In this document: one piece after another, positions 1-11,878 of the stretch | How positions within the stretch are numbered: position 1 is the first letter of the stretch | Layout of the letters: every line of letters starts with the position of its first letter | DNA from: Chondrosia reniformis | Lineage: Eukaryota > Porifera > Demospongiae > Chondrillida > Chondrillidae | Length of the DNA: 64,000 nt | Direction: 5' to 3' | Assembly: GCA_947172415.1 (NCBI GenBank) | Contig: OX359195.1 | Location: 6,299,501-6,363,500, forward strand | Notes under the pieces: model-generated | Told to the model about the DNA's origin: nothing | What the model saw: only the letters and a program-made list of their open reading frames with translations | Database searches by the model: none | Translations under genes and position numbers: made by a program

Positions 1-195
1 ATTAATATTCTTTTACAAAGAAATGACTTACACTGTTCAACATTATTAAATGATTGAAGTAGGGAAAAACTAGGGACTACACTAGAAATGACCAATTAAA
101 TAAATCAGTAGCACAGACAACATATATGAATAATCTAACACATTTTGCAACATGCCAATAAGTAAGTCCAGGATCTGAGAGTAGACTGGTGAGAG

Positions 196-3159
196 TTACA
201 CCAAAGCTAAGAAATTGGTTTTCTACATGCTGTCATACCTTTTCTTGCACATTGGTGAACTGTTACTATTGAATAGTATTGCTCAGCATCCAGTGTGAGG
301 AGACAAGCTATCTCATTATTATCATAGTTGATTTCTTCAACAAGGCGGTCGGGGTTGACTATCATTCGAAGGATAAAATCCTGTTTGCGACTACCATAAT
401 CTTTTTCTTGCAGTTTTTTCACAACTTCAGTTACATCAATCCATTGGCAAGCTACAGCTGTCGAGTACAAGTCCCCACATCCAACACTTATACCTTGCAA
501 GCCCCGCCCACCAAACACGGGTGAGGCACAGGAATAAGTTCGATACCTACCGGGCAGGCATGTAACATCCTCTAGGCAAAAGCTTGCCTTTAAGCCCTCT
601 ACAGCTATATTTCCATCCAGAGTCAGGAAATCATACACAGCAAAAACTTCCATTGAATGATAATGTTCATGACAGGTGTGGTATTCCCATTCAGCGTAAT
701 GGGCAGCTGGAGTGAAATCGGCATAGCCAAAATTCCAAGTAAGTGCAGAAAACTTAAACAATTGCCTCTCGGCTGATATGGTTTCATTGGGCGCAACATC
801 TGTTGCTACACAGCCTTCTTCGACTTCACAATACAGCCCATCCAAATTACTTCTGGTCAGATAAGGACTGAAATGCGTGCTCTGCATTATTTCACGTGTG
901 CTTGGCACCAAGTCAGGTAGTCCTACAAGGTAGATTAAATTTCCAAATGCTTATGAAATAGTAACATCTAGCAAGCCTTAGTGTATTTACACTAAGGCTT
1001 GCTAGTAGCTAGTACTAGTTGCTAGTGTAACAAACTTTTGCTGCAATACATAGTAGTCTCTCCACTTGGGCATTCACCAACTGCTACAAAATCCATTTGA
1101 CATTCATTAATTGATATCTCATCTCCGCTGCACACAAATCTACCACTATATCTGTAAACATCGTTTAAAAATATATAGTAACATTCTTTAAGCCATTCCA
1201 CTACACAATTTAATGTACATACTACCTTATGCCTTGAAATGGACTTTTCTTTGAAATTGCATTGTAGAAAAGATTATCTGAAAGTTCAGTGCAAATCCTG
1301 TCACCTTGAACTTTGTCCTGTGGTCCATTTGTGAAACAGACCCTCCCCCACTGCCCATTCATTTTGATCTCTAGGTAATCAATGTCATATGGTGATGGCC
1401 TTCCCAGGTAGTACCCGTATAAATAATTATAGTCTGGATCCAATTCAGTGACAAACTGGACCTACGCAAATATCCCATGATAATAGTATATTCAGTTACT
1501 GCATGTCGGTTAGTTTAACCATACATGACAAGTATATGACTATTAGAAATGTGAACAGATATCTGTATCAAACAGTGAGCTGGAATCACTGATGTATATT
1601 ATAAAAAGGATGGCCATGTTCTTCAAGTTATATCAGATTCTAGATGATAGGGATTTCTTCTAATTGCACCAAACTTATTTTTAGATGGTTCATCTTTAGT
1701 CTCAGTCACTGAAGAAGACCCGGGGTCAAAACATCTGATTCTCAAGAAACAAACTACATCTCTATAGATGCTCAAAAGACTTAAGACGAACCATCTCAAA
1801 TATATGGTGTATATGCTGCTTTATAGCATGACTTACTATCTTCTCGCAGGTTTCATATAATTGAGGCACTCTACACTCTATGATAACATCAAGCAAGTGC
1901 CTACTGCAGTCATAGCTCTTAGGTTTATTCCAATCAGCTTCTTCAGCACATTCTTCAATATTAGACTCATCACCCTCACAAGTTACATCCTCCAACCATA
2001 CTCTATCATAGCCCCAAAGAGAGTGCTTATCCCTGTAGTACACTAGATTGACTCCTGAATATCCCATTGACCTGCATACAACACCTGCAGTTGTAGTAGT
2101 AAGGGGCCCGCATACAGTCCCCCATTCACCATTATGTAAGATCTCTAGCCTGCCCTGGTGCGGTTTGTTTGGTTTACCAATTAATCTGGCATTTGAAATT
2201 GGCTTGGCTGCCTGTGTGATTAAACTGATGTTACATGCTGCAGTAGCTACTTCTTTAGAAGGATTAGAAGAATAGAAATACCCATGATGTTCACAAAAAC
2301 CAATCTGAAACTCGCTACCATCACAATCAATGTCTCTCATCGTTATTCGGTAAATTTCATTTTGAAAACTGGATCCACCACAAAGACCATCTTGTGGGTC
2401 ACATCCCAGTAACTCTTTAGCTGATGGCCTTCCGGAGCTACTAGGATAACCCAACTGTCGGCAGAACACATCTATTTCTGAATTATCCCCCCAGCCTACG
2501 GAGGATGCGAAAACCCAGGGTGCGTTTTCTCCATTTCTCACTTGAACAAAGCCTTCTACCTGTGTAGGTGGTGGAAGAGTTACCTCTCCTTCCATTCCAC
2601 TACCGCTATCTTCCAAGTCATAAAGACTAAACATTTTTGGGGGTTTTCTGTGCTTAAGCGGACAAGTGTTACAAGTTCCGTTTGCATCGCTTGGGCAATA
2701 CAGCCTCACATCTAAATGCAGCTGTGCCGAACGTCTCCTTTCCTTGCACTGCACACCTTGGATATCCCTAGAAGAACATCCATGCACTTTTGTGGAATGT
2801 TCACAGTCGAAGATTGTTTTCTCGTCGCCTCTACAATTAACCCTACTCATGAAGAAAGGCGTGCCCCGAGGGGGTTGACCGTAAGAACAACATCGTGGGA
2901 CATTTGTAGCTCCATCGAAACCCAGCATTCGACAAACGACATCTGCGGATGGTCTACTGAATTGGTCATCGCAAACGGAGCCGCAAGTGCCGTTACGGCA
3001 TATCCAAATGCGACCTTGTTCCAACGCAAACTTCGAAGTCCATCCAATGCGAACCAAACTGAGATTCGTTTGTCCGTCATCGCTGTGCCATTCGGAGATA
3101 GCAGTTGCAAAGCCGATCATACAGCAACATAAGAGAAACCTCCAGCAACACAGCGCCAT
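196..3159 (-). CDS. LOXL: Lysyl oxidase-like protein A (4 SRCR + LOX catalytic domain)
   Basis: Secreted copper amine oxidase expected to oxidise lysines of collagen-like matrix proteins. Coding exons on the minus strand: 3159-1837, 1461-1226, 1151-1036, 922-239, then either an 11-nt exon 206-196 or read-through to a TAG at 207; the first version gives 789 aa. The upstream TTG at 3171 is in frame, but ATG 3159 is followed by a good signal peptide (Cys/Leu-rich, about 20 aa). Order: SRCR1 (about 30-145), SRCR2 (195-305), SRCR3 (318-430), all in one exon, then SRCR4 (455-558) split over two exons, then LOX. The copper motif WEYHTCHEHYHS is intact, as are the lysine in GLKASFCLED and the tyrosine in GCGDLYS that would form the LTQ cofactor. 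This is the LOXL2/3/4 architecture and length. Odd: about 8 extra residues after the CQWID motif compared with copies B and C. Exact 3' end uncertain. Confidence 0.9.
968..1005. repeat. Perfect 18-bp inverted repeat in an intron of LOXL-A
   Basis: Arm CTAGCAAGCCTTAGTGTA, a 2-nt spacer, then its exact reverse complement. It lies between the last SRCR4 exon (ends 1036) and the LOX exon (starts 922), so it would be a strong hairpin in the pre-mRNA. Confidence 0.9.
1684..1801. mobile_element. Short MITE-like element, GATGGTT family (copy 1)
   Basis: About 118 bp in the LOXL-A intron, bounded by inverted ends AGATGGTTCATCTTTAGTC and the complementary AGACGAACCATCT. A second full copy lies at 56085-56206 and a decayed one near 53020-53095. 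No coding capacity; a non-autonomous DNA transposon relic is the likely identity. Confidence 0.65.
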
Positions 3160-3565
3160 TTTCCACTTCAAAACAATGTCCTTTGTCTACGACGCGTGAA
3201 GTACATTTTTTTTTTTTTTTTTTTGGAACCATTCTATAATTCGAATACATAATAGATGGATATACATTGTCATGTTCCTTCTAAAAATTAGATGGAGGGG
3301 ACACGCACTGGCGATCACATTGATTGGGGTGTACATATGTAATTTCCAGCAAGCAATACATTGTAATTATAAATTAATGAGATTAATAGAAGCATGATAA
3401 TGGCAATTGGAAGTTATAAAATACTGTTTATGTGATTATTCTGAACGTGCCATCATTTTGGACTAGTTAATTATATCCTGTAATAAGTAATCAAGAGGAG
3501 AAATGTATATGAAATTCACATGGTTGACTAGTTACAAAAACTACAGAGGCAGAATATTACAGCTC
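3160..3565. other. Intergenic gap between LOXL-A and LOXL-B
   Basis: About 400 bp holding the LOXL-A promoter side and the LOXL-B 3' side. A T-run lies at 3209-3224. I saw no other gene or repeat. Confidence 0.6.
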
Positions 3566-6500
3566 CTACTCACCTCTACGGAGACAATTGATCAGTTTGG
3601 TACGGCGATCAGAATTGTCCTTACTCTTTAGGGAAATAGCACAGCTAAGTTGGTTGTTTTCATAGTCTAGTTCCAGGATACCATTATTAGGATTTACAGT
3701 TATCAATAGTGTGTATACTCCATCAGGAACGTTAGTCACATCTAGCCACTGGCACGGAGTACTTCTCCCATAAGCATCTCCACACCCCTTTGTGATTCCC
3801 TGGTTGGTCTGTCGGACTGATTTAGGTGTCTGCGGACTACAGGAATACTTTCGTGTCTGTCCAAATGATTCAATACAGGAAGTATCCATCAGACAGAAAC
3901 TTGCTTTCAGACTTTCTGTGACACGTTCTCCACTTAAGTTCAAAAGATCATAGATAGCAAACTCTTCTACTGAATGATAATGACTGTGGCATGTGTGATA
4001 ATCCCATTCCTGTTCATTGGCAAAGGGTTTTGCATCTACTAATCCAAAATTGTAGGAGAAAACAGTGAATTTCAGTAATTGTCTAACACTTAGAGGGTTA
4101 TGACTAATAGTCTCATTAGAGATGCATCCTTCTTCTATTTCACAGCTTAATGATTGTACAGTTCTCTTTGAGATCATTGGGTATTTTTTGATTGAATCAA
4201 CCAAATGCTTCTTGCTGGGCACAAGATCTGGGAGATCTAAAACACACAAATATATAATACACATAATTTGTATATAATTTTATATTATACAGTATTATAC
4301 AAAGATGTTATTAATTCTATACTGTAAAACACTAGGTCTTTATGATCACACTAACCTTCAGTACAAGACACCACAGCCACTTCCCTACAGTGTGACTCTG
4401 TAAATTGCAACTCACAGTCATCAATGTTCTCCTCATTATTTGCACACATAAATGTGCCTTGGAATCTGTGCAAAGCAATTAAAGTAAAAACCCTGTAAGA
4501 CCTGTAAGACTGTGTTTTAAGAAATTTCCACATTTCTATAGTATTTTCATGTATAGATTTGTAAAATAACTAAATACTGTAACTTGCTTTTAAATTTTTA
4601 AAGCAAAGTAGAACCATATATGTAAATACATTGGATAGGGCGGCCATGTTTTTTGGCCATCCCTACTTAGAGATATAATTTAAGGCCTCTCTGCATGAAT
4701 ATCATATAACCTAATATCTGTCATACCTATATATGTGCATACCTTGGTGTGTCATCTCCCTGTGGAAGTCTCCTAACTATAATTGCTGATAAGAATTTTT
4801 GAGTGAGCCCCTTACAAACGAGTCTTGCATGACTGACAGACACACTTTTAGCACAGACACGCCCCCATTTCCCACCCACGTTTACCTCCAGGAAATCCAC
4901 AGTTGGAGGTGGATCTGAAGCAACAGTAGATGTCAACGGATCTGGTTCTGTGGAAAGACGTACCTAGAGTTTGACATAAAAGAAACATACTTGGTAAACA
5001 TACAGTATAGTGGGAGATTATTAAGGGAAAATATTTTTGTGAAAAAAAGCCCTAAATATATGTATATGTCCCAAATCGAACTTTTGCCAGAAACAATTTA
5101 GATTTTTGTATGGTGAAAATAACTGCCCTTGTGTCCTGATAATATCTTTATGAAGCACAACCTATCTGTGAAATTCATGAATTATATAATAATAATTGTT
5201 TATTAAAGTGACACATGCTATAACTAGAAAGGTAGCACTAGGCCAAGCCGGGCCCATGAGCTACTATAGCAAAATTAATGTATAGTAAAGTATGTCTGGT
5301 CTGAAGTCACTGCTTCATAAGTCTGGTATATATGGTATATTGAAAGGAGAGCCAGAAGATTATAATTATATATCAAAATAGGATAGGTTTAGGCAAATTA
5401 AGTACATATGCACCTTATTAGTTAATACATGCAAATCTAGACAGAGTCAACTATTGCTTTCAGTAACAATTTAAAACACCATAACAAAACAGCTAACATA
5501 ATTAAAAAGTTGCAACAACAACAAAGAGTTAATCAAGTTACTTTTATGGGCCCACATTCCATTCCCAGATGTCATGTCATGGTAACCATGGCTACTATAC
5601 TAAGTCCTAAATGCACTTTCCAGCTATATAGTTCTCAATATTATATGAAACCTGATATTCCCAGTTCACTTACTGTCTGATGGCAAGCATCTCTCTGCGG
5701 TGTGAAGCAGCTGACAATTACATCATGACTGTGATCTCTACATCTTGAGCTCTTTACAGTCCAATTGGAATGTTTACAGCTCTCTATAGTTGTCTCATTG
5801 CCAATGCACTTGACATTTTCCAGCCACACCTTATCAAAACCCCATCTTCCGGTAGGGTTAGCAATGTGAAAGTTTTCAGCAGTGCCAAAGCCAAGGCTTC
5901 TACAAACCACATTGGCATTCTCCACTGTAAAGCCATCTCCACAGACTGTACCCCATTCACCATCATGATACACTTCAAGGCGGCCTCTATTTGGAACAGC
6001 ACTGGCTCGGAGGCGAATATGGCTCTGTGAAAACTGGTCATGCATATTCAGAATTTAAATTAATGTGTATATTTTAAATTTATACATTCTGTGAAGCAAT
6101 AGACCAAATTAATCAAATTGGGAACATACCTGTTTTATAGTGTAGCCACAGAGAGCTGTTGCAACTTTTCGAGATGGATTTATTCTCAATTTGAAACCGT
6201 AATGACTGCACTGTTGAAACTGACTATGATTCATCTCACAATCCACATCTCTCATGGTAACAGTATATGCTTCTCTTTGAAACCTCTCTCCTCCACAGGT
6301 ACTATTGGTGCTGGGATCGCATCCAAGAAGATCTGAAGCAGAGGGGATTGACAGTCCAGCCGGAAAGCCAAGCTGACCACATAACACAGACAACTCCTCG
6401 TTGTCTCCCCACCGTTCAGCAGATACATAATGCCACCGTCGAGTCTCCTTTAGAAATACTTGTACAAAACCCATTGCTCCAATTTGTGAAGAAGTAGGGA

Positions 6501-7017
6501 AACTCGGACAAGCACTGCAATTAGTACTTTCTTCAGGGCAGTGCAGACGCACATCAATTCGTCTCTGTGACGCCCACATCTTCCTACACGCTACACCTAC
6601 AGTAGTATCTGCTGTACATGTTGCGCGTGCTCTACCCAAAGGTAGATGAGTACACTGAAATATATCGTCTTCGTCTCCTTTGCATCGCACCGCATCCAGC
6701 CAAAACCTAGTTCCACTGGTAGAAGGCGAGCCTACTAGTGGAGGTCTTCCAAAGCGGCTACAGCAGGAAGTCCTTTTGGCTCTCGGCGAACCGAGCATTT
6801 TACATACAACATTAGCGGACTGTCTAGAAAAGTTATGATCGCATATCGACCCGCACAATCCATCAACACAGATTTCGACCCTACCAGTAAATTTCGAGAG
6901 AACTCCAAAGGGATTTCGCAGCCTCACTACCGTTCTTCCGTCTTCACTGGTCCATTCTGACACTCCTTCTGTGCACTGGTAAGTACAGAATAAGCAAAAT
7001 AGTAATAGAACAAACAT
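3566..7017 (-). CDS. LOXL: Lysyl oxidase-like protein B (4 SRCR + LOX catalytic domain)
   Basis: Second tandem LOXL2/3/4-type matrix lysyl oxidase. Exons: 7017-6130, 6024-5674, 4963-4743, 4465-4356, 4236-3566, phases consistent, 746 aa if the last exon runs to the TAG at 3566. A possible donor (GTGAGT) sits just before that stop, so another short 3' exon is possible. Signal peptide MFVLLLFCLFCTYQC; SRCR1 and SRCR2 in exon 1, SRCR3 alone in exon 2, SRCR4 over exons 3-4, LOX in exon 5. Copper motif WDYHTCHSHYHS, LTQ lysine in SLKASFCLMD and tyrosine in GCGDAYG are all present, so it should be catalytically competent. Unlike copy A, SRCR3 has its own exon. Exon 2 and about 200 bp of the SRCR2 region are nearly identical to copy C. 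Confidence 0.9.
4964..5673. other. Intron of LOXL-B with no recognisable feature
   Basis: About 710 bp of AT-rich intron between SRCR3 and SRCR4 exons of LOXL-B. The equivalent intron of LOXL-C (8443-9052) is of similar size but not obviously alike in sequence. No repeat family or ORF supported. Confidence 0.6.
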
Positions 7018-7178
7018 GATTGTCTAACCATAGGTGGTGCAAACCTATAGTGCAAACTGTTATAATGCTTATATTCATAATGATATTCATGACTGCCAAG
7101 GTTGCTGCAGTGTTAACCTCAATGTTCACATAAGGAAGGAATATCCTACACGTGGAGAATAAATATATACTGTATATC

Positions 7179-10100
7179 TTAGAATGTGTTTACGTTTAGT
7201 GATTCACCTCTTCTTGAACACTTAATTATCTTGGCACTTCTTCTGCTAGCTTCTGATTGTCGGTAACCATGGATACTACCAATAAGTCCTCTTGTATCCA
7301 CACCACTGGCACTAACAACACTAGTGATAGTAACAATACAGCTAATTTGGTTATTTTCAAAATCAAGTTCCTGTAGACGGTTGTTAGGATTAATGGTGAC
7401 CACTAAAGTATAATTTCCATCTGGGACGTCAGTCACATCGACCCACTGACATGGAGTATTTCTTCCATAAGCATCTCCACAACCTTTAGTGATTCCTTGA
7501 TTACTCTGTCTTATAGAGATATGAGTCCTTGGCATACAGAAGTATTTCCTTTGTTGTTCAAACTCTGGAATACAAGAACTATCCATCAGACAAAAACTTG
7601 CTTTCAGGCTCTCTGCAACACGTTCTCCACTTAAGTTCAAAAGATCATAGATAGCAAACTCCTCCACTGAATGATAATGATTATGGCATGTGTGATAATC
7701 CCATTCCTGTTCATTGGCAAAGGGTCTTGCATCTTCTAATCCAAAATTAAATGTCATAACAGTGAACTGCAACAGCTGTCTAATGCTTTGTGGACTGCTG
7801 CTAAGGGTTTCATTGGAAATACATCCTTCTTCTATTTCACAACTGAGCGTGTCAATAGCTCTTCTCTCGATATGAGGGTAGTTAGTTACTGAGTTTATGA
7901 GTAGTTGGATGTCTGGGACCAAATCTGGTAACTCTAGAATAGTGAAGAAGAGCAGTAGCTACGTAACCTTATGTACCAATATAATTAATCAACTGTGAAT
8001 AAATAGAGCAAGAAATTCAAACTTTTGGGATTTTACAACTTACGTTCAGTGCAAGAGATTATGAGAACAGATGTACAATTGGATTCTGTGAAGTCAAGGC
8101 TACACTCATCAATGAAGTCATCATTTTCATCACATATAAAAGTACCATTGAATCTATAGGAAGAACTTGATCACTAGTCCATGATTCTTGATAATGTAGT
8201 AATTTAGTTTACCTTGGAATATCAACAGATAGGGGGAGGTTTCTTGATTCAATGGCTGTTAAAAATTTCTTAGTAAATTGTCTGCAAATCAACCTTCCAT
8301 GATTGGATGTCACTGTCCCCTGGTTGGCACAAACACGTCCCCACTCCTCACCCACATTGACCTCCAGGTAGTCTACTAAAGCAGAAGGATAATAGCTTAT
8401 CCCCCTTGGCTGCATTGGGTCAAAATCTCGGTAAAACCTTGCCTATAAAACCATACGATATGAGATAATAACTAAATTTGTAAGCTTCAATTGTATATAG
8501 ATTTTGTGGCATGAGATAGGGACCTCTTTGTATTTTATCATTTTTAAAAAAGTTATATAATATTAATATTCAGTATACTACTTCTGGTCACACATCTCTG
8601 TGTGTAATTACAGTGAATACATGCAATTATAATCATGCATTATGTTATGTATGAGACCTATCATGCCCAAAGTCCACAAAAACAGTATGCAAATCTCATT
8701 AATTGTGTGTTGCTTATTAAATTGGCTTCAGTATTAAAGTCTGCTACATTTCAAAGTAGCCACATCTTTCATGACTCTAAACTGCATGGCTTCCAAAGGG
8801 AACAGAATCTAATGGTCTGGTTTCTCTTACCAGTCACGGCCCACAAAGGTAGTATAACTGATTTACCTTGATTTTAATGACTCCTGCCTGAGCCAAATTC
8901 CAAACATTGTGAAATTGTGATAATAGTATACCTCTATAGATCATTTACAGCACCAACTTCCAAACAAGGGGAAGTACAGCCAATTTTGCTTTTACCAAAA
9001 CTGCTGTTACATACACAAAAAGGGCCCTTCCCTCCTAAGTTCAAGTACTTACTATGTGTAGACATGCATCTCTCTGCGGCATGAAGCAACTGACAATTAC
9101 ATCATGACTGTGATCTCTACATCTTGAACTCTTTACAGTCCAATTGGAATGTTTACAGCTCTCTATAGTTGTCTCATTGCCAATGCACTTGACATTTTCC
9201 AGCCACACCTTATCAAAACCCCATCTTCCGGTAGGGTTAGCAATGTGAAAGTTTTCAGCAGTGCCAAAGCCAAGGCTTCTACAAACCACATTGGCATTCT
9301 CCACTGTAAAGCCATCTCCACAGACTGTACCCCATTCACCATCGTGATACACTTCAAGGCGGCCTCTATTTGGAACAGCACTGGCTCGGAGGCGAATACG
9401 ATCCTTTAGCAACAAAAATAAGTTACAACATGTGATATATTCTAATATGGCAGTTTAATAATTACCTTTAAAGTTAGAGTTCTTGCTATTCCATTGGCGT
9501 CAATCTGCATAAGAATGTAAATTATTATATATTATTACATGCAATTCTCTATATTGTATCCAATCCTTAGTAAATTAACTGCTTACACCATCTACATTAA
9601 ACTCTTCAGGAGGACACACATGTTCCGAAGTGTAGCCACACAGAGCTGTTGCAACTTCCCGAGATGGATTATTAGTCAGTGAAAACCCAGTGTGCTCACA
9701 TACTCTTATTCTGTTGTCATTTATCTTACAATCCACATCTCGCAAGGTAACTCTTGATGCTTCTCTTTGAAACCTCTCTCCTCCACAGGTACGGTCAGTG
9801 CTGGGATCGCATCCAAGAAGATCTGAAGCAGAGGGGATTGACAGTCCAGCCGGAAAGCCAAGCTGACCACATAACACAGACAACTCCTCGTTGTCTCCCC
9901 ACCGTTCAGCAGATACATAATGCCACTGCCGAGTCTCCTTTAGAAATACTTGTACAAAACCAAGTGCTCCAATTTGTAAGGAGCACTCTGCATCAGTACC
10001 AACTTCTGGAGGCATGAGGGGCTCAGGACAAGCATTGCAATTAGTAACATCCTCAGGACAATAGAGACGCATATTCAGAAATCTGAAAGGAAATGACCGT

Positions 10101-10663
10101 CTTCCTTCTGAGTTACATCTTACACCTGCAGTGGTGTCCATTGAACAGTTGCTACTGGATTCCCCCAAAGGGAGATGGTCACATTCAAAAATGTTATTCT
10201 CATCACCATCACATCTTACTCCATCCAACCAGAATCGAGCCCGCTTTACCACCTCAACTTCTGGTGCAGCTGGAGGGGGTGGGGATGCTGAAGGGGATGG
10301 GAGGGGCACCATCGTTGGGAAAATGCTTGGGGTAGGTTGAGGAGACGGCGCTACTGTAACGTTAACCTTCTCCAAAGGTGGCATTCCATACTGACTGCAA
10401 CAAGATTCTCGCTGTACTTCTTCATACCCAAACATTCGGCAGACGACATTGGCCGTCTGCCGATCGAAGCCGTTATGACACATCGAGCCGCAAACTCCGT
10501 CTACACAAATCTCAATTCTTCCTTCATGTCTATCCCTGCGGCCGCTCAAACGCACCACCGTGTTTTCGTCTTCACTAACCCATTCTGAAACAGCATCTGC
10601 ATAATGTCCCAACTGCTCCAAGGTCATTAAGAGGCAAAGGAGAATGGAAAATCGCGAAAGCAT
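7179..10663 (-). CDS. LOXL: Lysyl oxidase-like protein C (4 SRCR + LOX, proline-rich insert)
   Basis: Third tandem LOXL2/3/4-type gene. Exons: 10663-9587, 9504-9466 (39 nt), 9403-9053, 8442-8213, 8153-8044, 7933-7179; 853 aa, all phases consistent. ATG 10663 is preferred over in-frame GTG 10669 because a hydrophobic signal peptide follows it directly. Four SRCR domains then LOX; copper motif WDYHTCHNHYHS, LTQ lysine (SLKASFCLMD) and tyrosine (GCGDAYG) intact. Two differences from B: SRCR1 carries an insert of about 40 residues rich in Pro, Ser and Ala, and a 13-aa exon sits between SRCR2 and SRCR3. The SRCR4 exon pair (230 + 110 nt) matches B's layout (221 + 110 nt), so B and C are the closest pair. 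A GTGAAT donor near 7200 could add a small 3' exon. Confidence 0.9.
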
Positions 10664-10868
10664 TATCACTTCTTAAACCAGATGTCTTAGAATTTCTGCT
10701 ATTTGTTTGCAAAAAGGTTCGTCGGCATCTCGGGCCGCTGACTGATTATGTATTCGACCCAACCGCACGTTTGTTTACCTGCGGTGAGATTGAAATCATA
10801 TTCATGACACTGTACCATCAACCAGCTGTACCAATCTATCGTCATGCCAACAAACGAAATGTTATAAA
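10664..10868. promoter_or_regulatory. Head-to-head promoter region, LOXL-C / C2orf50-like
   Basis: 205 bp separate the two divergent start codons (10663 on minus, 10869 on plus), so both promoters and 5' UTRs must fit here. I see no clear TATA box. Confidence 0.6.
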
Positions 10869-11638
10869 ATGGCCGCAACAGGGCGTACCGGATTTAGACC
10901 TTCGAGTAACTATCATGAAAAATGTATTTCTGAAAGCCTCAAAAGAATTCAATCCATCCGAAATGAGAGCAGTACAAAGAATTATCCAACAAGCGTCTAT
11001 AGGGATTGCAACCAAGTAGCACAAGAGAAAGTCTGGAAGGAGCAAGTTAGAAAAGAAAAATCGGCCAAGAAATCTTGGTGAGAGATTTCACTGATAGAAG
11101 AACTAATATATAGTTGTTGATTCGGTAACAGTCAATCAATTAGATGAGATAACTCTTCTTCACAGCTAATGTAATTCATCATTACTATTTTGTTTTCAGT
11201 GCTCTCCTTCTAGGTTATCACATATATAGGAGATTGATATTTCTGATATTTAATTAAAGTGCATGACAAATTTGTCACATGCACTATTCAGTAGCTATCC
11301 GTAGCCCTTTAATGCAGAGCTGACACCAGACTATGAGAGTACCGTGGATGAGTCCAGAGATGTATTAAGAGATTGTTCATTGACACACACTCTCTCTTCC
11401 TCCTCTTAGGGAGGACAATTGGGGCTTCACGGTAAACTACAATCAGAAGGGTGAGGTCAAGGTTAAAAGGGATCTTCCTGAAAACATATCCTATTATAAG
11501 AGCTCCCTTCCGAGGGCCACTAATGAGCAATATGGGAGCAGACTTCATTCGTCTTCGGGCATCAAGATGATGCAGCTGGACATTGGAATGTCCAAGAGGA
11601 AAGCAAAGACTAATATTACTGCATTGCCTTGTGACTAG
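10869..11638 (+). CDS. C2orf50: C2orf50 / ciliary microtubule inner protein 5-like
   Basis: Small two-exon gene, exons 10869-11079 and 11410-11638, about 145 aa. The intron has a GTGAGA donor and a pyrimidine-rich acceptor; the phase-2 junction recreates a Trp codon. The protein is basic and lacks a signal peptide or membrane segment. The second half shows the pattern W-x-E ... W-x-x-NW-x-F, a Gly, then LP ... TN-x-x-x-GSRL ... MQLD, which I recognise from vertebrate C2orf50 (CIMIP5), a protein linked to the lumen of ciliary doublet microtubules. Known biology comes from vertebrates; the role here is inference. Shares a promoter region with LOXL-C. A poly(A) signal follows at 11780. Confidence 0.75.
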
Positions 11639-11779
11639 AGTTTGAATGGGTCGAACTTTGACCTTTTGTGGGCAATTTATTGCACCCATTTTCTGCCATG
11701 AGTGGATTTTATACATTTCTATCCGTGCTACATATATATTTGTGATACATTGTAGTTGTACAACACAAACAATGAGGTT

Positions 11780-11785
11780 AATAAA
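11780..11785 (+). terminator. Poly(A) signal of the C2orf50-like gene
   Basis: AATAAA about 140 bp after the TAG stop. Confidence 0.6.
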
Positions 11786-11878
11786 GTGCATTAAGAATAA
11801 CACTAATACATATATATATATATACACGTCAAATTAGGGAAGTTCCCCAATGACGTATACTGCATCTTAAATTTTTGT

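Noticed and set aside
239-922. Loss of the LTQ tyrosine in LOXL-A
   Set aside because: I first aligned the tyrosine to the QDFILRMIVNP segment; counting from the LTQ lysine shows the relevant residue is in GCGDLYS, which is intact.
11309-11827. 172-codon minus-strand open frame
   Set aside because: Antisense to the second exon of the C2orf50-like gene, which has splice sites, matching phase and family conservation.
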